Positions 21,101 to 32,727 of a stretch of 64,000 nt of DNA are shown one piece after another; positions within the stretch are counted from its first letter, which is position 1; each line of letters starts with the position of its first letter. The stretch is taken from contig RPFO01000041.1 in the NCBI GenBank assembly GCA_009746045.1, positions 4,408,920 to 4,472,919 on the forward strand. The letters are read 5' to 3'. The position numbers were made by a program, and so were the translations under genes. This stretch comes from Mesostigma viride. Its lineage: Eukaryota > Streptophyta > Mesostigmatophyceae > Mesostigmatales > Mesostigmataceae. A model generated the notes under the pieces. The model worked only from the letters and a program-made list of their open reading frames with translations. It had not been told where the DNA came from and searched no databases.

Positions 21101-22150
21101 CTTTACTCGTATGTGCCATCTCGTGCCTTGTCCCTTGGAACTCACCGCACGGATTGTGCCCGCCTATACCTCAATAATGTTTATAGATACCATGGTTTGA
21201 GTAGGCAGTTTATTTCTGATAAAGATAAGTTATTTACTTCTGATTTTTGGCAGCAGTTCTTCGCTGCTATCGGTACCAAGGTTACCTTCGGTACTGCCTA
21301 CCACTCCTCCTCTTCTCATTTAGTAGAACGTTTGAATAGAGTATAGTGGAAGAAGCTCTGCGGCACTATGTGAATGGCTCTGGGAGTGATTGGGAGGATT
21401 ATCTATGTCTGGTAGAGTTTTCCCTTAACAATTGCCCTCAGGCCGCACATGGTTGATACGCCCTTCTTCCTAGATACAGGTAGACAACCCCTTACCCCTA
21501 CCTCTCTCTTAGCCAGTCCTTTAAGGGACAAGGATGATGTGTCCCGGGATACCGTAGAAGGTGTGCAGGCGTTATTAGATAAGATGAAGAATGCCCACGA
21601 CAACGCTGTTGCAGGGTACCATAGGGCGCAGGCCAAGTACCTTGCTAGGTTGCGTGCCCCATTAGACAGAAGAGCACCTGAGATAGAAATAGGAGATTTA
21701 GTCTTAGTAGAAGGCCCTCGTGTTGGCCGATTCGCTCACAAGTTCGAGGCTGAACTTAAAGTGAAACTCAGGCCCGCCTTCTTAGGACCCTTCCGTGTGT
21801 TGTCTAGAGTAGGTAATTTCTTGTATGAGATAGATATCCCTACCTCTTGGCAGACCCATTCGCGCACCTTTCATAGAAGCCAGCTGAAGCTTTACCACCA
21901 AAGCACGTTCGCTGGTAGAGAGTTAGCCCCTGCCCCTTTAGAGCATAATCCTGATACTGGTGAGGTAGAGGACGAGGTAGAGAGTATCGTGGCCCATAGG
22001 GACATTAAAAGAGGCCGTGGTACTCAACGCCAGTATAAGATTAAGTGGATGTATGCTCGTAGCGAGGTAGATAAAGTCTGGTACACGGAGAGTGAGTTAG
22101 ATGGGTGTAGTCGCCTTTTGCAGGACTACAAAACCCTGCACCAGCTCTAG
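18111..22150 (+). pseudogene. pol: Ty3 Pol: protease, reverse transcriptase, RNase H, integrase, chromodomain-like tail
   Basis: Protease: VLVDSGAASSFV near 18198. Reverse transcriptase: LVTDYRKLND, FTVLDCADGFWQLRI, ATPFGHYQF and, after an in-frame TAA at 19338, YLDDILIYS. RNase H: FVVATDAS, then a shift near 19868, and TDHRPL near 20088. Integrase: HDLAAH...CQSCQ zinc domain (20830-20945), MMDFVGPF, FISDKDKLF (near 21210) and the Glu in LVERLNRV (near 21330). The C-terminus has EVESIVAHRDIKRG...YKIKW...WYTESEL, a chromodomain-like block typical of chromoviruses, which directs integration to marked chromatin. At least five stops or frameshifts make this copy unlikely to be functional unless they are assembly indels. 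Confidence 0.9.
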
Positions 22151-22224
22151 CTGTAGACCTTCTCCTCTTATGTTATGCCTGCTGTCGACGGGTGGTTGGT
22201 TGTCCCCTCCCCTCCGCAGCCGTC

Positions 22225-22287
22225 ATGGCAGAACCTACCCCTCCGATGGAGACCTTGCCGCCTACCCCTGATCCAGAGTTCTACTAT
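22225..22287 (+). pseudogene. Extra Ty3 ORF3, 5' fragment (split by the 23-kb transposon)
   Basis: ATG at 22225 begins MAEPTPPMETLPPT and reaches Tyr-Tyr at 22282-22287, where the giant transposon enters. The rest is at 45417-46112. Taking out 22288-45416 restores phase exactly. The product is not recognised. Confidence 0.6.
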
Positions 22288-22365
22288 GGGTGGTCCCACG
22301 CGGAATGGGGTCATTTTTGGCGCATTTTGCAAGAAAAAAACGCTAGTTTCAATCGTCCGATATCT
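22288..22365 (+). repeat. Left TIR of the 23-kb transposon
   Basis: It matches the complement of 45340-45412. The left copy has about 10 extra bases (GGCGCATTTT) after position 24. The shared core continues TTGCAAGAAAAAAACGCTA and TTTCAATCGTCCGA. Just inside, both ends carry related AATTT/CGG-rich subterminal words. Confidence 0.9.
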
Positions 22366-22654
22366 TTTTTTCGCGCGAATTTGGCGTCCGATCGCGTATT
22401 TTCGAGCTAATTTGGTGTCATAATGCTTAATTCATGTCAATTTGAGCGTACATTCCACATCGAGAGGCTTGAAAGTTAGTAATTCATGTAAATTTTACGT
22501 GGAGAGACTCGACATCATCCTAACCTTTGTATTAACCATAGGACGAGCATTGCCAGCGCATGTCCAAGTGCTAACTTTCCCTCACACTTTCGAGGGCCTC
22601 TTCCGTAATTTCGCTTCCGCGATCTGCTGTTCCGTTTTCGAGTTCCTCCTCTTC

Positions 22655-25600
22655 TTATCGATCGATCTCCTTTGCAGGCGCCCAGACTTCCACATCCTTC
22701 CAGCTCTTGCCATCCGTCAGCTTTACCACCTTCATCGCGTAGTCCAGCGGCATCCACCACAACTTGTTCTTCAACTTCCCTCCCTTCTCCCCCTCAGCGA
22801 AAAACTTAAATGCGACGTCCCTCCACTTGGTGTCGTATCCAGACACCTGCCCATAAAGCATGACGTCTTCTAGCTTGGCATACATTGGCGTAGCCGTATC
22901 CTTGTTCCCTGCTTGCATAATGGCTGCAGTCCACCCATCACACCAAAAGGCCTCTGGTGCTCCGAACCCCATTTCCCCGTCCATAAGTCTCATTTCCAAC
23001 GTGGGCTTGTCATCATCCTCATCGCCCGCCTGACTGTCTTCCGCCCCCTTAGGCTCCTCCCGTCCGGAAGTGTCAGCATGTACAGCCGCTGGTCCGAAGC
23101 CCACCGCCACATTAGCCAAGCGAAGTAACTGCTCCACATCCTCATTACCTGCGAGCAAACCGATCATGCCATCAACGCATGACTAAAATCGAGTTAGTAG
23201 AAATCGGACTGCCAACCGTAAAAAATCAAAACACTCTACATACCAGAATTCACTCGCAGATTTTTTCTTACCCTTTTTGGCCTTTTCCTTCGACCTCTGC
23301 TCGCAGGTAGACCCCGTCTGGGGGTGGGGGGCAGGCGCCGGGGCGGGTTTGGCGGGCTCGGCAACCTTGGCAGTCTTCGCGGTCTTGGGTAACTTCTTGG
23401 AAGCAACGCGCTCCTTTCCCCCGTCCTCCTCCTCTCCGCCGCCATCCTCCTCCTCCTTCTCCTCCTCATCGTCCGAATCTGAAAGCACAACTGCTTTTCG
23501 ACGCCGTTTCTGAGGCAGGGCAGGCTTGGGAGGCTTCCCACCTTGGCCGATTTCTTGGAAGCAACGTGCTCCGCAGCCTTCCCACCCTTGGCGGATTTCT
23601 TGGTAGCAACGTGCTGCTCCTCCTCCTCCTCCTCCTCCTCCTCCCCCTCCTCCTCCTCAGCATCGTCGTCCTCCTCCTCCTCCTCCTCCTCAGCATCGTC
23701 GTCCGAATCAGCCACTGCCACAACTGGCTTACGAAGCTGCTTCTTCGGTACCTGAGAAATGGCCAGAGTCGGCGGGGGAACCCGAAGCTGCTTCTTCGGT
23801 ACCTGAGAACTGGGCAGAGGCGCCGGGGTGGGCAGAGTCGCCGGGGGAACCCGAAGCTGCTTCTTCGGAACCTGAAAAACGGGCTGCGACGCGGCAGGCT
23901 TGGAAGGCCCACCTCCATCATCCTCAACAAGTGACACGACTGCCCGTCGAGTCACTTGAGAAGCGGGCTTCTTCGCCGCAGGCGGATCCGAATCACCTTC
24001 AGGCCCCGTATCTGTTCGGCCTGCTGCGTTCTGACCTCGACGGGGGTCTCTCCGCGGTTAGACCCTCCTGCCGGACCTCCATCCCCTCCATCCCCTCCCT
24101 CCAACAACTGTTGGTCATCCCTCTCCACCACGGCGGACAATCCCCCAGCTTCGTGGGAAGCTTTTCGCTTCTTCGCCCTTCCGAGCCTAGGCCCCCCATC
24201 ACCTTCCCCCTGTTCAAGCCGCTCCCACAATTCACTCCCTTTCCCGATCCTTTCCACTATCTCTTGAAACCCCTTAATCTCCGTCTCGGTACCAAACACG
24301 ATCACCATCGGTTCGAACCTGGAGAAAAAGTCGTGGGCGCAAGCCTTCAGCACATGATCGTACATCCCGCCCGGTTGGGGAATGTCCGAAGCTTTCGGGC
24401 AAGGACCGAACGCCCACCACCTGGACTGAAAGTTACTCCACTTATCACCCCAAATGTTCGCCAAGTTCAGCAGGCTCAGGCACGGAAGGGACCTGCCCAA
24501 GGGAAAGGGGCGGGCTGAAGCTGAGGCAACCTCGCCTGCCACCTGCTTGACGAGCGACTTGTCATCATCATCACCGTCTAGTAACTGACAGCAAAACCAG
24601 ACCCGGCGACGGCCCCAGTCCACACTCTGCCACTCATACTTCACGTCCCACTCCTCCTCCTCCTTCTTCGCCTCCGTCTCCTTCCCCTTCCCCTTCCCCT
24701 TCGATCCCTTCTCCAGCCCCTTCACCGGCCCCTTCATCGCCGCCTCCTTCACCCCCCTTCGAGTAATCCAAGTTTTGGAGCGTACTTCCTGAACGCTTCC
24801 GGAGCAAAAAGTGCCAAACCCACCGTCTTGTCCTCGCTCTCTTTTAGCAGAATCTCCTGAAAGTCGATCTTGCCATTACTGATATCCTTTCTCGGAATCC
24901 TCAGATGTGCGGCGTGTTTTTTGGCTTTAAGAAGGTAGGCGATGTTCCTCGTTATGATGACGGCCACATCCCAAAATTCCCGGTATCTGGCCACAATCTC
25001 CTTCCTGCCGACCGGCCGAGCGAGAGGATGGAGATTGAAGACGAGTTCGAAAATATGAGACGCCACAAACTCCTTGCCATTTGCGTCCTTGCATCGCGCT
25101 TCCAGCGTCACATCCTCCTTGAATCTGGCGCAAATGGTCAGCCGCAGGCACTCCAGCACATCCTTGGCGATCTCCACCAACTTGGTGAGCTTTTCCGGTC
25201 CAACCTGGCAGCTCATGATGCAATCGATCACGGCGTCCATCATAGGAAGGCTGGCCAAGTTCCTGAAAGAAGTCCAAGAGACCTTCTGGCCTTTCTTCTC
25301 CCCCTCTGCATTGGCGAATTTGCACCTTTGCATCATCACCTCCTCAGGCGCGGGTTTCGTTGAGGCAGGATCATCAGTCTGCTCCTGTGTCAGACGGAGA
25401 AACGTGTTGGCCAGCGTGCGACTGTAAGCGGAATGCACTGAAGCAATGCTGTGGGCCGGCTTTTTCTTTCCTTCTGCTTCCTCCTCGTGTACATCCACCG
25501 CTGCCGGCTCCACATTCCCTTCCCTTCCCCCCGCTTGCCGCATAGCCGGGAGGATGTACGTGAGCAGATTGGTGTAGTGGCCATCCGCAATATAGTGGCC

Positions 25601-28600
25601 CTTCCCACGCGTGACTTTGCCGTATAGATATAGCTTGTTGTAGTTCCACACGTCAAGCAACGCCTGGCCCAGCGTACGATCCGCCACGGCTAAGTCCTCC
25701 GAATTCGCCCCCTTGGCGATGTCGAACAGCTTCTCCAGCTTGCCGGTCAGCACCGCCTGCGACATCAATTAACATCGAGCGAGCAACGACAAAACTCAGT
25801 CATAAAAGGCGAGGGGTATAGCTGCGGATAGACCCTAACAAAATTCGAAAAAGAAACGGCCGACAATACGCAACGAAAATTCCAACAAAAAAAAGGAGAG
25901 GGTCTAGCTGCAGCGAGACCCTCGCAAAAAACTTGAAGCGCACACAAAAAACAACCACGAAAATTCCGAGGGTCTACCCGCAGCTAGACCCTGCCAAAAT
26001 AGATAGCTTACATCTTCTTTTGCCTTAGGTAGATTTCGCAGCTCACTCCACGACGGGAGCAGGTCGCCACCCTTGAGAAGAATGACGTTCGTACCCATGT
26101 AACCACCACGGAATTTCCGCAACAGGTCCTGGAAGGCGTGCTCCGCCTCCTTAGGAGTATTTGCGAAATTGGACTCCGCCCCACCCTCGCACATCATTGC
26201 CCGAACCTCTCCCCACCCGCCATCCGGCCCCCTGAGAAACGACTTTAACCCCTTAAAGTAGTGGTTCCCATCCACCACCGCGTACCGGAGAACCAGATAC
26301 GGTACCGGTCCCGTTCCTCAAAAAATTTCGGATCGTAGGACTTCATCGCAGTATTGCACAGCAGGTTGAAAACTTGCCGACTGCCCTCGATCTCCTGAGG
26401 CAAAACTGCTTCCACCTCGTCCACCCTGGCGTAGGTACGCCACTCAAGTCCTCTCGCGAGGAAAGAGGTGGTGGACTCCGTGTTAAGCCACACGTCGACT
26501 TCAGTATCCGAAAGGGGCCGGAAGTACCTGGACCCCACATCCTCCGCGTCAATCTTGGCGCCGTGGTGATGCTTCAGCCACTTGACGAAATCCGGCATGC
26601 ACAAGATTTGCTTGTCGAACAGGTCAGGTTGAGATTCGGCAAGCGCCTGGAAAGGGAACTGCCAGACCGGGACAACAACCTTGAAGTGCAAGGCGTTGTC
26701 CCGCGCATTGAGGAGAATGCGGCGTTCTCCTTAATGGTTTCAAGGTTTAAACGCCGCTGCCTCAAAGCCTCTGGCAAAATAAGCGCGTTGACCGTCTGGA
26801 TCCGCATACTGAAACATCCGGTCTGCTGAAAATCGGCCGGCCGAATCCAACGCGTTTCCCTGAGAGATTGGCCTTCCGGATGTTCTGGTCCCTGACCTCC
26901 TTGTTCGAGTCGACCTTTTTCGAAGGCTTCCAGCTTTCAATGATAGGGTCGGTGTCCGGGTTCCCACTGCTCGTGAGCACCCCCTCCTTAAAAAGCTTGT
27001 TGAGTGACCGGAGCAGCTCAAGAAAGGGGGAGAACTCGGGCCAGTTTGGCAGGTCATCGACGTCCGCCATCCGCCTACTCGAGCAGTACTTGAGCATATC
27101 CTTCACCAGCGCGAACACGGCGTCATGACCAGGTAACTTCTTCTCCACCGTGGCGTCTTCGTCCCCCCCGTCATCCTGAAGTAAAAAATCGAAAAGGACC
27201 GCAGGATTTGCTCAAGTCAGTAATCTTTAGGCCGACCACGACATCCTGTTCAGGGACGAACAAAGTTCTGTTGGAATAATACCTTACTGACACTAAACAC
27301 CAAGTCCCGCAGCCAGTCAGCGTCTACCCGCAGCGAGAGGTCTAAATTTTCACAACAATCGTACCTGTCCAGTTTTCTGCTGCTTCTTGGCCTCCTTAGC
27401 CTTCTCCTTCTCCGCCTTCTTCGCCTCCTTCTCCGCCGCCTTCGCCTCCGCGTTCTTCTTACTGTTGGCCTTTGCCACCGCATTCAGCGCCCTTTTTCCC
27501 TCAGCGGCCCGACGACGAAAATCAGCCTTCATGAATTTCTCGATCTTGTCAACCTTTGCCTCTGAGTACTCCTTAGGCTGCCACTTGAAATTCTTGGTGG
27601 CTTTCGACTTCACCAGATTTGCAAATTCATATGCCAATTCACTCTTAAGGGTAGCGTCACCCAACACCTCCGTATCGAAATCGGCATCGACTTCCGCCTC
27701 AAGTCGTGTCAGGTACTTGCGAAACTCGGACCCCGCAGGTCCCTCCGAATCGACGCCATCGGGCGGAGACTTAAGCATGATCAGGCCAACAGCAATAATA
27801 TGATCCTTCGCAACCTTCTTGCGGGAATCCAGCTTTTCCCTTTCATGCTCAGTCAATGGAGGCTTCGCCGCCTTCCCCCCCGCAGTACCCCCAGCGACAG
27901 CCCCCGCCTGCATGACAAAAAAAAACGAACAAGAAGGGACTTGACCTCAGTTCGATTGTTGCACCATCGTCTCTCTGCGGAGATACCCCTCAGCACGAAA
28001 AAAATCACACGAACTCGCGGCGGATGAACGTACCTGCACAGCCACTTCTCCCTCAGCGTCTCCCCCATCCTCATCTCCTCCAGCGTTTTCATCCCCCCCA
28101 TCCTCATCTCCTCCAGCGTTTTCTTCCTCTCCGGCAGCGCCTGCTGAGGCCAAACCCCCCGCCTGTCAACACCGAATACGACAGCTCATTGGAAATCAAA
28201 ATTAGTCGACATTTGTATATTTCGCATAATGCGCTCACTAAAACTTCAGGCGAAATGCAGACATCCGGATATCGTTTAATGCTTACCATTTCCATCTCGA
28301 GTCCAGACCAAATACCAGCACTGTCAACAGCCATCGCCGCAGCCGCCCCCTGAAAAAAGACAACAGATTGGTTGGGGGCACCGTTGAAATTAGCCGAACA
28401 TGTCAGTCTCAATAAAAGGGTGAGGGTCTACCTGCAGCTAGACCCCATGTAAGATGCTCGTGGAAACTCGACGGACAAGCACCCACCTTATCAACCAAGT
28501 CTGACAAATTAGGTAAATCCTCCGATACGTCCCCTGGCATGGAGCCCCCCTGCATGATATGACAGGACAAACCATGAAGGTTGGTCAGCATATAGAGCCC

Positions 28601-31070
28601 TATTCAGGGAATGGAAACAACCCAAATCGATAAACGATATCGGCAAGTTAACGTACCGAAACGTAGAACTTCCACCTCCTCAAAATCTTCCCCAAAGGCC
28701 ATATCGGCACTTGATGGGCTCTCTCCTTTTCCAGTTGCCGCCTCAATTCCGCCTCGAAGAACAACTCGAGGGACTGCCAATGGCCTCCCGCCTCTAAATC
28801 AGACCACTCCGTGTCTGTCTTGGTTCGGATACTCTGGAGACAATCAACCAACGAGATTTGATCCAACCATTCCTGGACGACTTCCCGGTATGGCTTATAT
28901 GTCTGAATAACATGGAAGTCCTCCCGGTGCCGGAAACTTTGGATCACCTGTCCAGCCCAATCCAAAAAGAAAGCGACCGCTTCCCGCGAAAGGCTGGCGT
29001 CCGGGCTGACAAGAAAGTCAGTCCGCCACTTAACAAAAGATTGCAGTAAGTGGTCTCTTGCCATGTCCAAATGCGCGATCACTTCATGTGCGCGCTCCTC
29101 CAATCCTCCTACGTCATTCATTCTTCCCGGCACAATTACGATAAGTCACTGTTGGACGTGTCAACAAATCCTTGCCTGACAATATCAAACACTTCATCTT
29201 CCGACAGTGAAGCCCTCGAATCCGCTCTCATATCTCCAGTCATGAGTTTAAAGAGCTGATGCAACGCAGTGGTTTTCAAGGTTTCCATATAGGAAGCCTC
29301 GATGCATGTGAAGCCAATGTGGACCTCGAACTTTTCAACCTCATCAAAGAGCGTCGACCATATTAAAGCACGACGGGGAAAGTAACGTCCGACATCCTCC
29401 TTCAGATTAAGGATGCACGACTGCGCGATCTTCAAAACCTCATACATGTCGTCACCAACGACCCTCTTCCCATGAATGGCTCGCTGTGTGGCTTCGAACA
29501 ATGCAAGCGGCCCAGCGGTCGTTCTTCCAAATTATGTCTGACTGGACGGTCGACGACACCGGACTTCTCTGCAAACGCTATCTCGGCCGAAAGAAAGCGG
29601 ATCAAGCCTCTCAAGCCCTTTTCGGCTTTACGACTCACCCCAGACTCAGACTCAGCCTGAGCCAGGTACTGTTTCAGAATGGCCAGCGTGTCGGGCTGCA
29701 GACAACAAGAGTAAAAAAAAGGCCACACATCGTCGTCGTCAACAACCTTAACTCCTAGGTCAACGTCTCTCCGCAGCTAGACCCTTACGATCAATGTATG
29801 ACATAAAATCCCACCCTTTCTACGATACACACACGCCGTTCAAGCCATCTGAAAAATGTACGTCTCACATTAATAAACATACCTGATAATCGACTGAAAA
29901 TCCTTCGTGAAGAAGGGGTGGGCTCCCGTTCTCGTCCTTCTCCCCCTCAACTGCCTTCGCAGCCTCCTCCTCCTTCCTCGCAGCCTCCTCCATCTTCCTC
30001 GCGGCCTCTTCCGCCTTCATCCTCTCCTGTCGCATCTGCAAAAAAAGAGCGGCCTCCTCCGCAAGAATTCCTTCGCTGCCGCCTCCGTCTTCTTCTTCGC
30101 CTCCTCCTTCTGCTTCGCCACCAGGATCCTGTGCTCCTTCTCCTGGGCAGCCTTTTTCTCCTTGTACTCCCTCTCCTCCTCCTCCCTCTCCGCCTTCTCC
30201 AGCCTCTCCTTCTCCTCCCTCTCCACCCTCTCCCTCTCCGCCTTCTCGATGGCCTCCCTCTCCGCCTTCTCCTTCTCCTTGTCCTTCTTGTCGAGAGCCG
30301 CGTATTCGTCAGCAAAGCTTGCGGCCATTGCTAACAAATCGGACAACCGCTTCTGACGCGACTCCCGAACCGGCGATTCCGGGTCTTCAGGCCTCCCGTT
30401 AGTCTGATCGCGCTCGTCCTCCTCAACAAGCTCACTGATAGACTTCCTCAGCTTCCTGAGCTCTTTGGTGCGGTCGTCTTCCTCTACCCACTCGGCCGCA
30501 GGCTTACGCTTAGAACTGGAATGCTTGGGGGACGGCGAGCGGGACGCAGAAGCGGGGGACTTGGGTGGCGGCGAGCGGGACTTGGGGGAAGGAGAGCGGG
30601 ACGGCGAGCGGGACGCAGTTGCGGGGTTCTTGGTTGACGGCGAGGGGGACTTGCGAGAAGGAGAGCGGGACGCGGTAGCGGGGGGAACTTTGGGCGGAGA
30701 GGGGGACTTGCGGTTCGGCGAACGGGTCGCAGTTGCGGGGGACTTGGGGGACTTGCGGGGCGGCGAGCGGGACGCAGTAGCTCCGGCCGACTTGGGGGGC
30801 GGCGATGGAGACTTACGGGGCGGAGAGCGGGACGGAGCGCGAGACGCAGCAGCGAGAGGGTTGGGGGGTATAATTCTGTCCAACTCGCTGGGGGGCAAGT
30901 TGGACTTGGAGGGCGAGGGGACTCGGTGGGGGGGACCTCGCAAGAGCATTTACGGGACCGAACTGCAACGGAGGAAACGCCTCCGTTGCCGTTCGGTCCG
31001 GCGAGGTGTTCGACGTCATCTTGGGTGAAACGGGAGTGGCCTTGACAGAATCGGAATAGGAGGACGACAT
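22655..31070 (-). CDS. Large unknown multi-exon gene of the 23-kb transposon
   Basis: Exons inferred on the minus strand, with GT and AG at each edge: 31070-29883, 29695-28657, 28549-28487, 28349-28287, 28162-28034, 27907-27365, 27175-26012, 25756-23244, 23148-22655 (stop). The four small middle exons are 63, 63, 129 and 543 bp, all multiples of three. The product would be about 2,400 residues. It has an Arg/Ser-Pro repeat region and a charged coiled coil (exon 1), acidic repeats (exon 5), a Lys/Ala-rich helix (end of exon 6), QVPKKQLR repeated three times with long acidic runs (exon 8), and non-repetitive globular segments in exons 2, 7, 8 and 9. Exon 7 includes YAVVDGNHYF, a faint ParB-like string. 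Several 1-nt frame changes occur, mostly at homopolymers. I do not recognise the family. Confidence 0.6.
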
Positions 31071-31139
31071 CTGCAGAACAATATCAAAAAAGCAAGTTTC
31101 ACAAATGTCATTCAGAATCTGAATCGCCGGCAGAAAAAC

Positions 31140-31615
31140 GATGGGGAGGGTCTCGCTGCAGCTAGACCCTTTCGTGGATTCTAAAAGGGACATTTAGTTT
31201 AATGCAAAACTTTGGCGTCTCGCTGCAGCGAGACCCTCACTTCAAGCAAAAACAAATCATTTTTAGGGTGAGCGAAAACAAGCAACCTCCCATCATGCAA
31301 ACATAAAAAAGTATACATTCCTTGGGGTCTCGCTGCAGCGAGACCCTAACGTCAAACAAAAACAAATAATTTTTAGGGTGAGCGAAGAAAGCCCCCTCCC
31401 ATCTTGCAAACATTAAAAGTCGACATTCGTAGGGGTCTCGCTGCAGCGAGACCCTAACACCGATACAAAAACAAATCATTTTAAGGGTGAGAAAAGAAAG
31501 ACCCCCCATCATGAAAACATGAAAAATTGACATTCCTTGGGGTCTCGCTGCAGCGAGACCCTTACGTCAATACAAAAACAAAATTCCGAGGGTCTACCCG
31601 CAGCGAGACCCTTAC
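31140..31615. repeat. About 108-bp tandem repeat, each unit with a CTGCAG palindrome
   Basis: Units recur with GGGGTCTCGCTGCAGCGAGA centres at about 31214, 31324, 31431 and 31539, with flanking related copies at 31147 and 31590. Between them are words such as AAAAACAAATCATTTTTAGGG and CTCCCATCATGCAAACAT. The apparent minus-strand frame is a by-product. Confidence 0.8.
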
Positions 31616-32727
31616 GACCACGTATAAATACATGTGGGGGGGGAAGCTACGTATAAATACATGTGGGGGGGGATGCTATGTATAAATGCATGTGGGGGGG
31701 TGCTGGCATTAATAATTAAATGTGGGGGGTGATGGCATGAATAAATAAATGTGGGGGGTGCTGCCATGAATAAAAGAATGTGGGGGTGTGATGGCATGAA
31801 TAAATGAATGTTGGGGGGTGCTGGCATTAATAATTAAATGTGGGGGGGTGATGGCATGAATAAATAAATGTGGGGGGGTGCTGCCATGAATAAAAGAATG
31901 TGGGGGTGTGATGGCATGAATAAATGAATGTTGGGGGGTGCTGGCATTAATAATTAAATGTGGGGGGTGATGGCATGAATAAATAAATGTGGGGGGTGCT
32001 GCCATGAATAAAAGAATGTGGGGGGTGATGGCATGAATAAATAAATGTGGGGGGTGCTGCATGAATAAAAGAATGTGGGGGGGTGCTGCCATGAATAAAA
32101 GAATGTGGGGGTGTGATGGCATGAATAAATGAATGTTGGGGGGTGCTGGCATTAATAATTAAATGTGGGGGGTGATGGCATGAATAAATAAATGTGGGGG
32201 GGTGCTGCCATGAATAAAAGAATGTGGGGGTGTGATGGCATGAATAAATGAATGTTGGGGGGTGCTGGCATTAATAATTAAATGTGGGGGGGTGATGGCA
32301 TGAATAAATAAATGTGGGGGGGTGCTGCCATGAATAAAAGAATGTGGGGGGTGATGGCATGAATAAATAAATGTGGGGGGTGCTGCCATGAATAAAAGAA
32401 TGTGGGGGGTGATGGCATGAATAAATAAATGTGGGGGGTGCTGCCATGAATAAAAGAATGTGGGGGTGTGATGGCATGAATAAATGAATGTGGGGGGTGC
32501 TGGCATTAATAATTAAATGTGGGGGGTGATGGCATGAATAAATAAATGTGGGGGGTGCTGCATGAATAAAAGAATGTGGGGGGTGATGGCATGAATAAAT
32601 AAATGTGGGGGGTGCTGCCATGAATAAAAGAATGTGGGGGTGTGATGGCATGAATAAATGAATGTTGGGGGGTGCTGGCATTAATAATTAAATGTGGGGG
32701 GTGATGGCATGAATAAATAAATGATAC
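31616..32727 (+). repeat. G-rich satellite array A, about 29-31 bp units
   Basis: Units follow ATGTGGGGGGTG, CTGGCATGAATAAAT with variants, and a higher-order pattern of about four units (about 118 bp). Runs of 5-8 G fall on the plus strand. It shares the core ATGTGGGGGGGTGCTG with array B in opposite orientation. Open frames in it are not genes. Confidence 0.92.

Noticed and set aside
22442-25545. Plus-strand frames opposite the large minus-strand gene
   Set aside because: The minus strand has splice sites and compositional domains; the plus-strand frames have none.
31612-32681. His/Pro/Ile-rich frames in the G-rich array
   Set aside because: By-products of a 29-31-bp tandem repeat, with no start context or domain.
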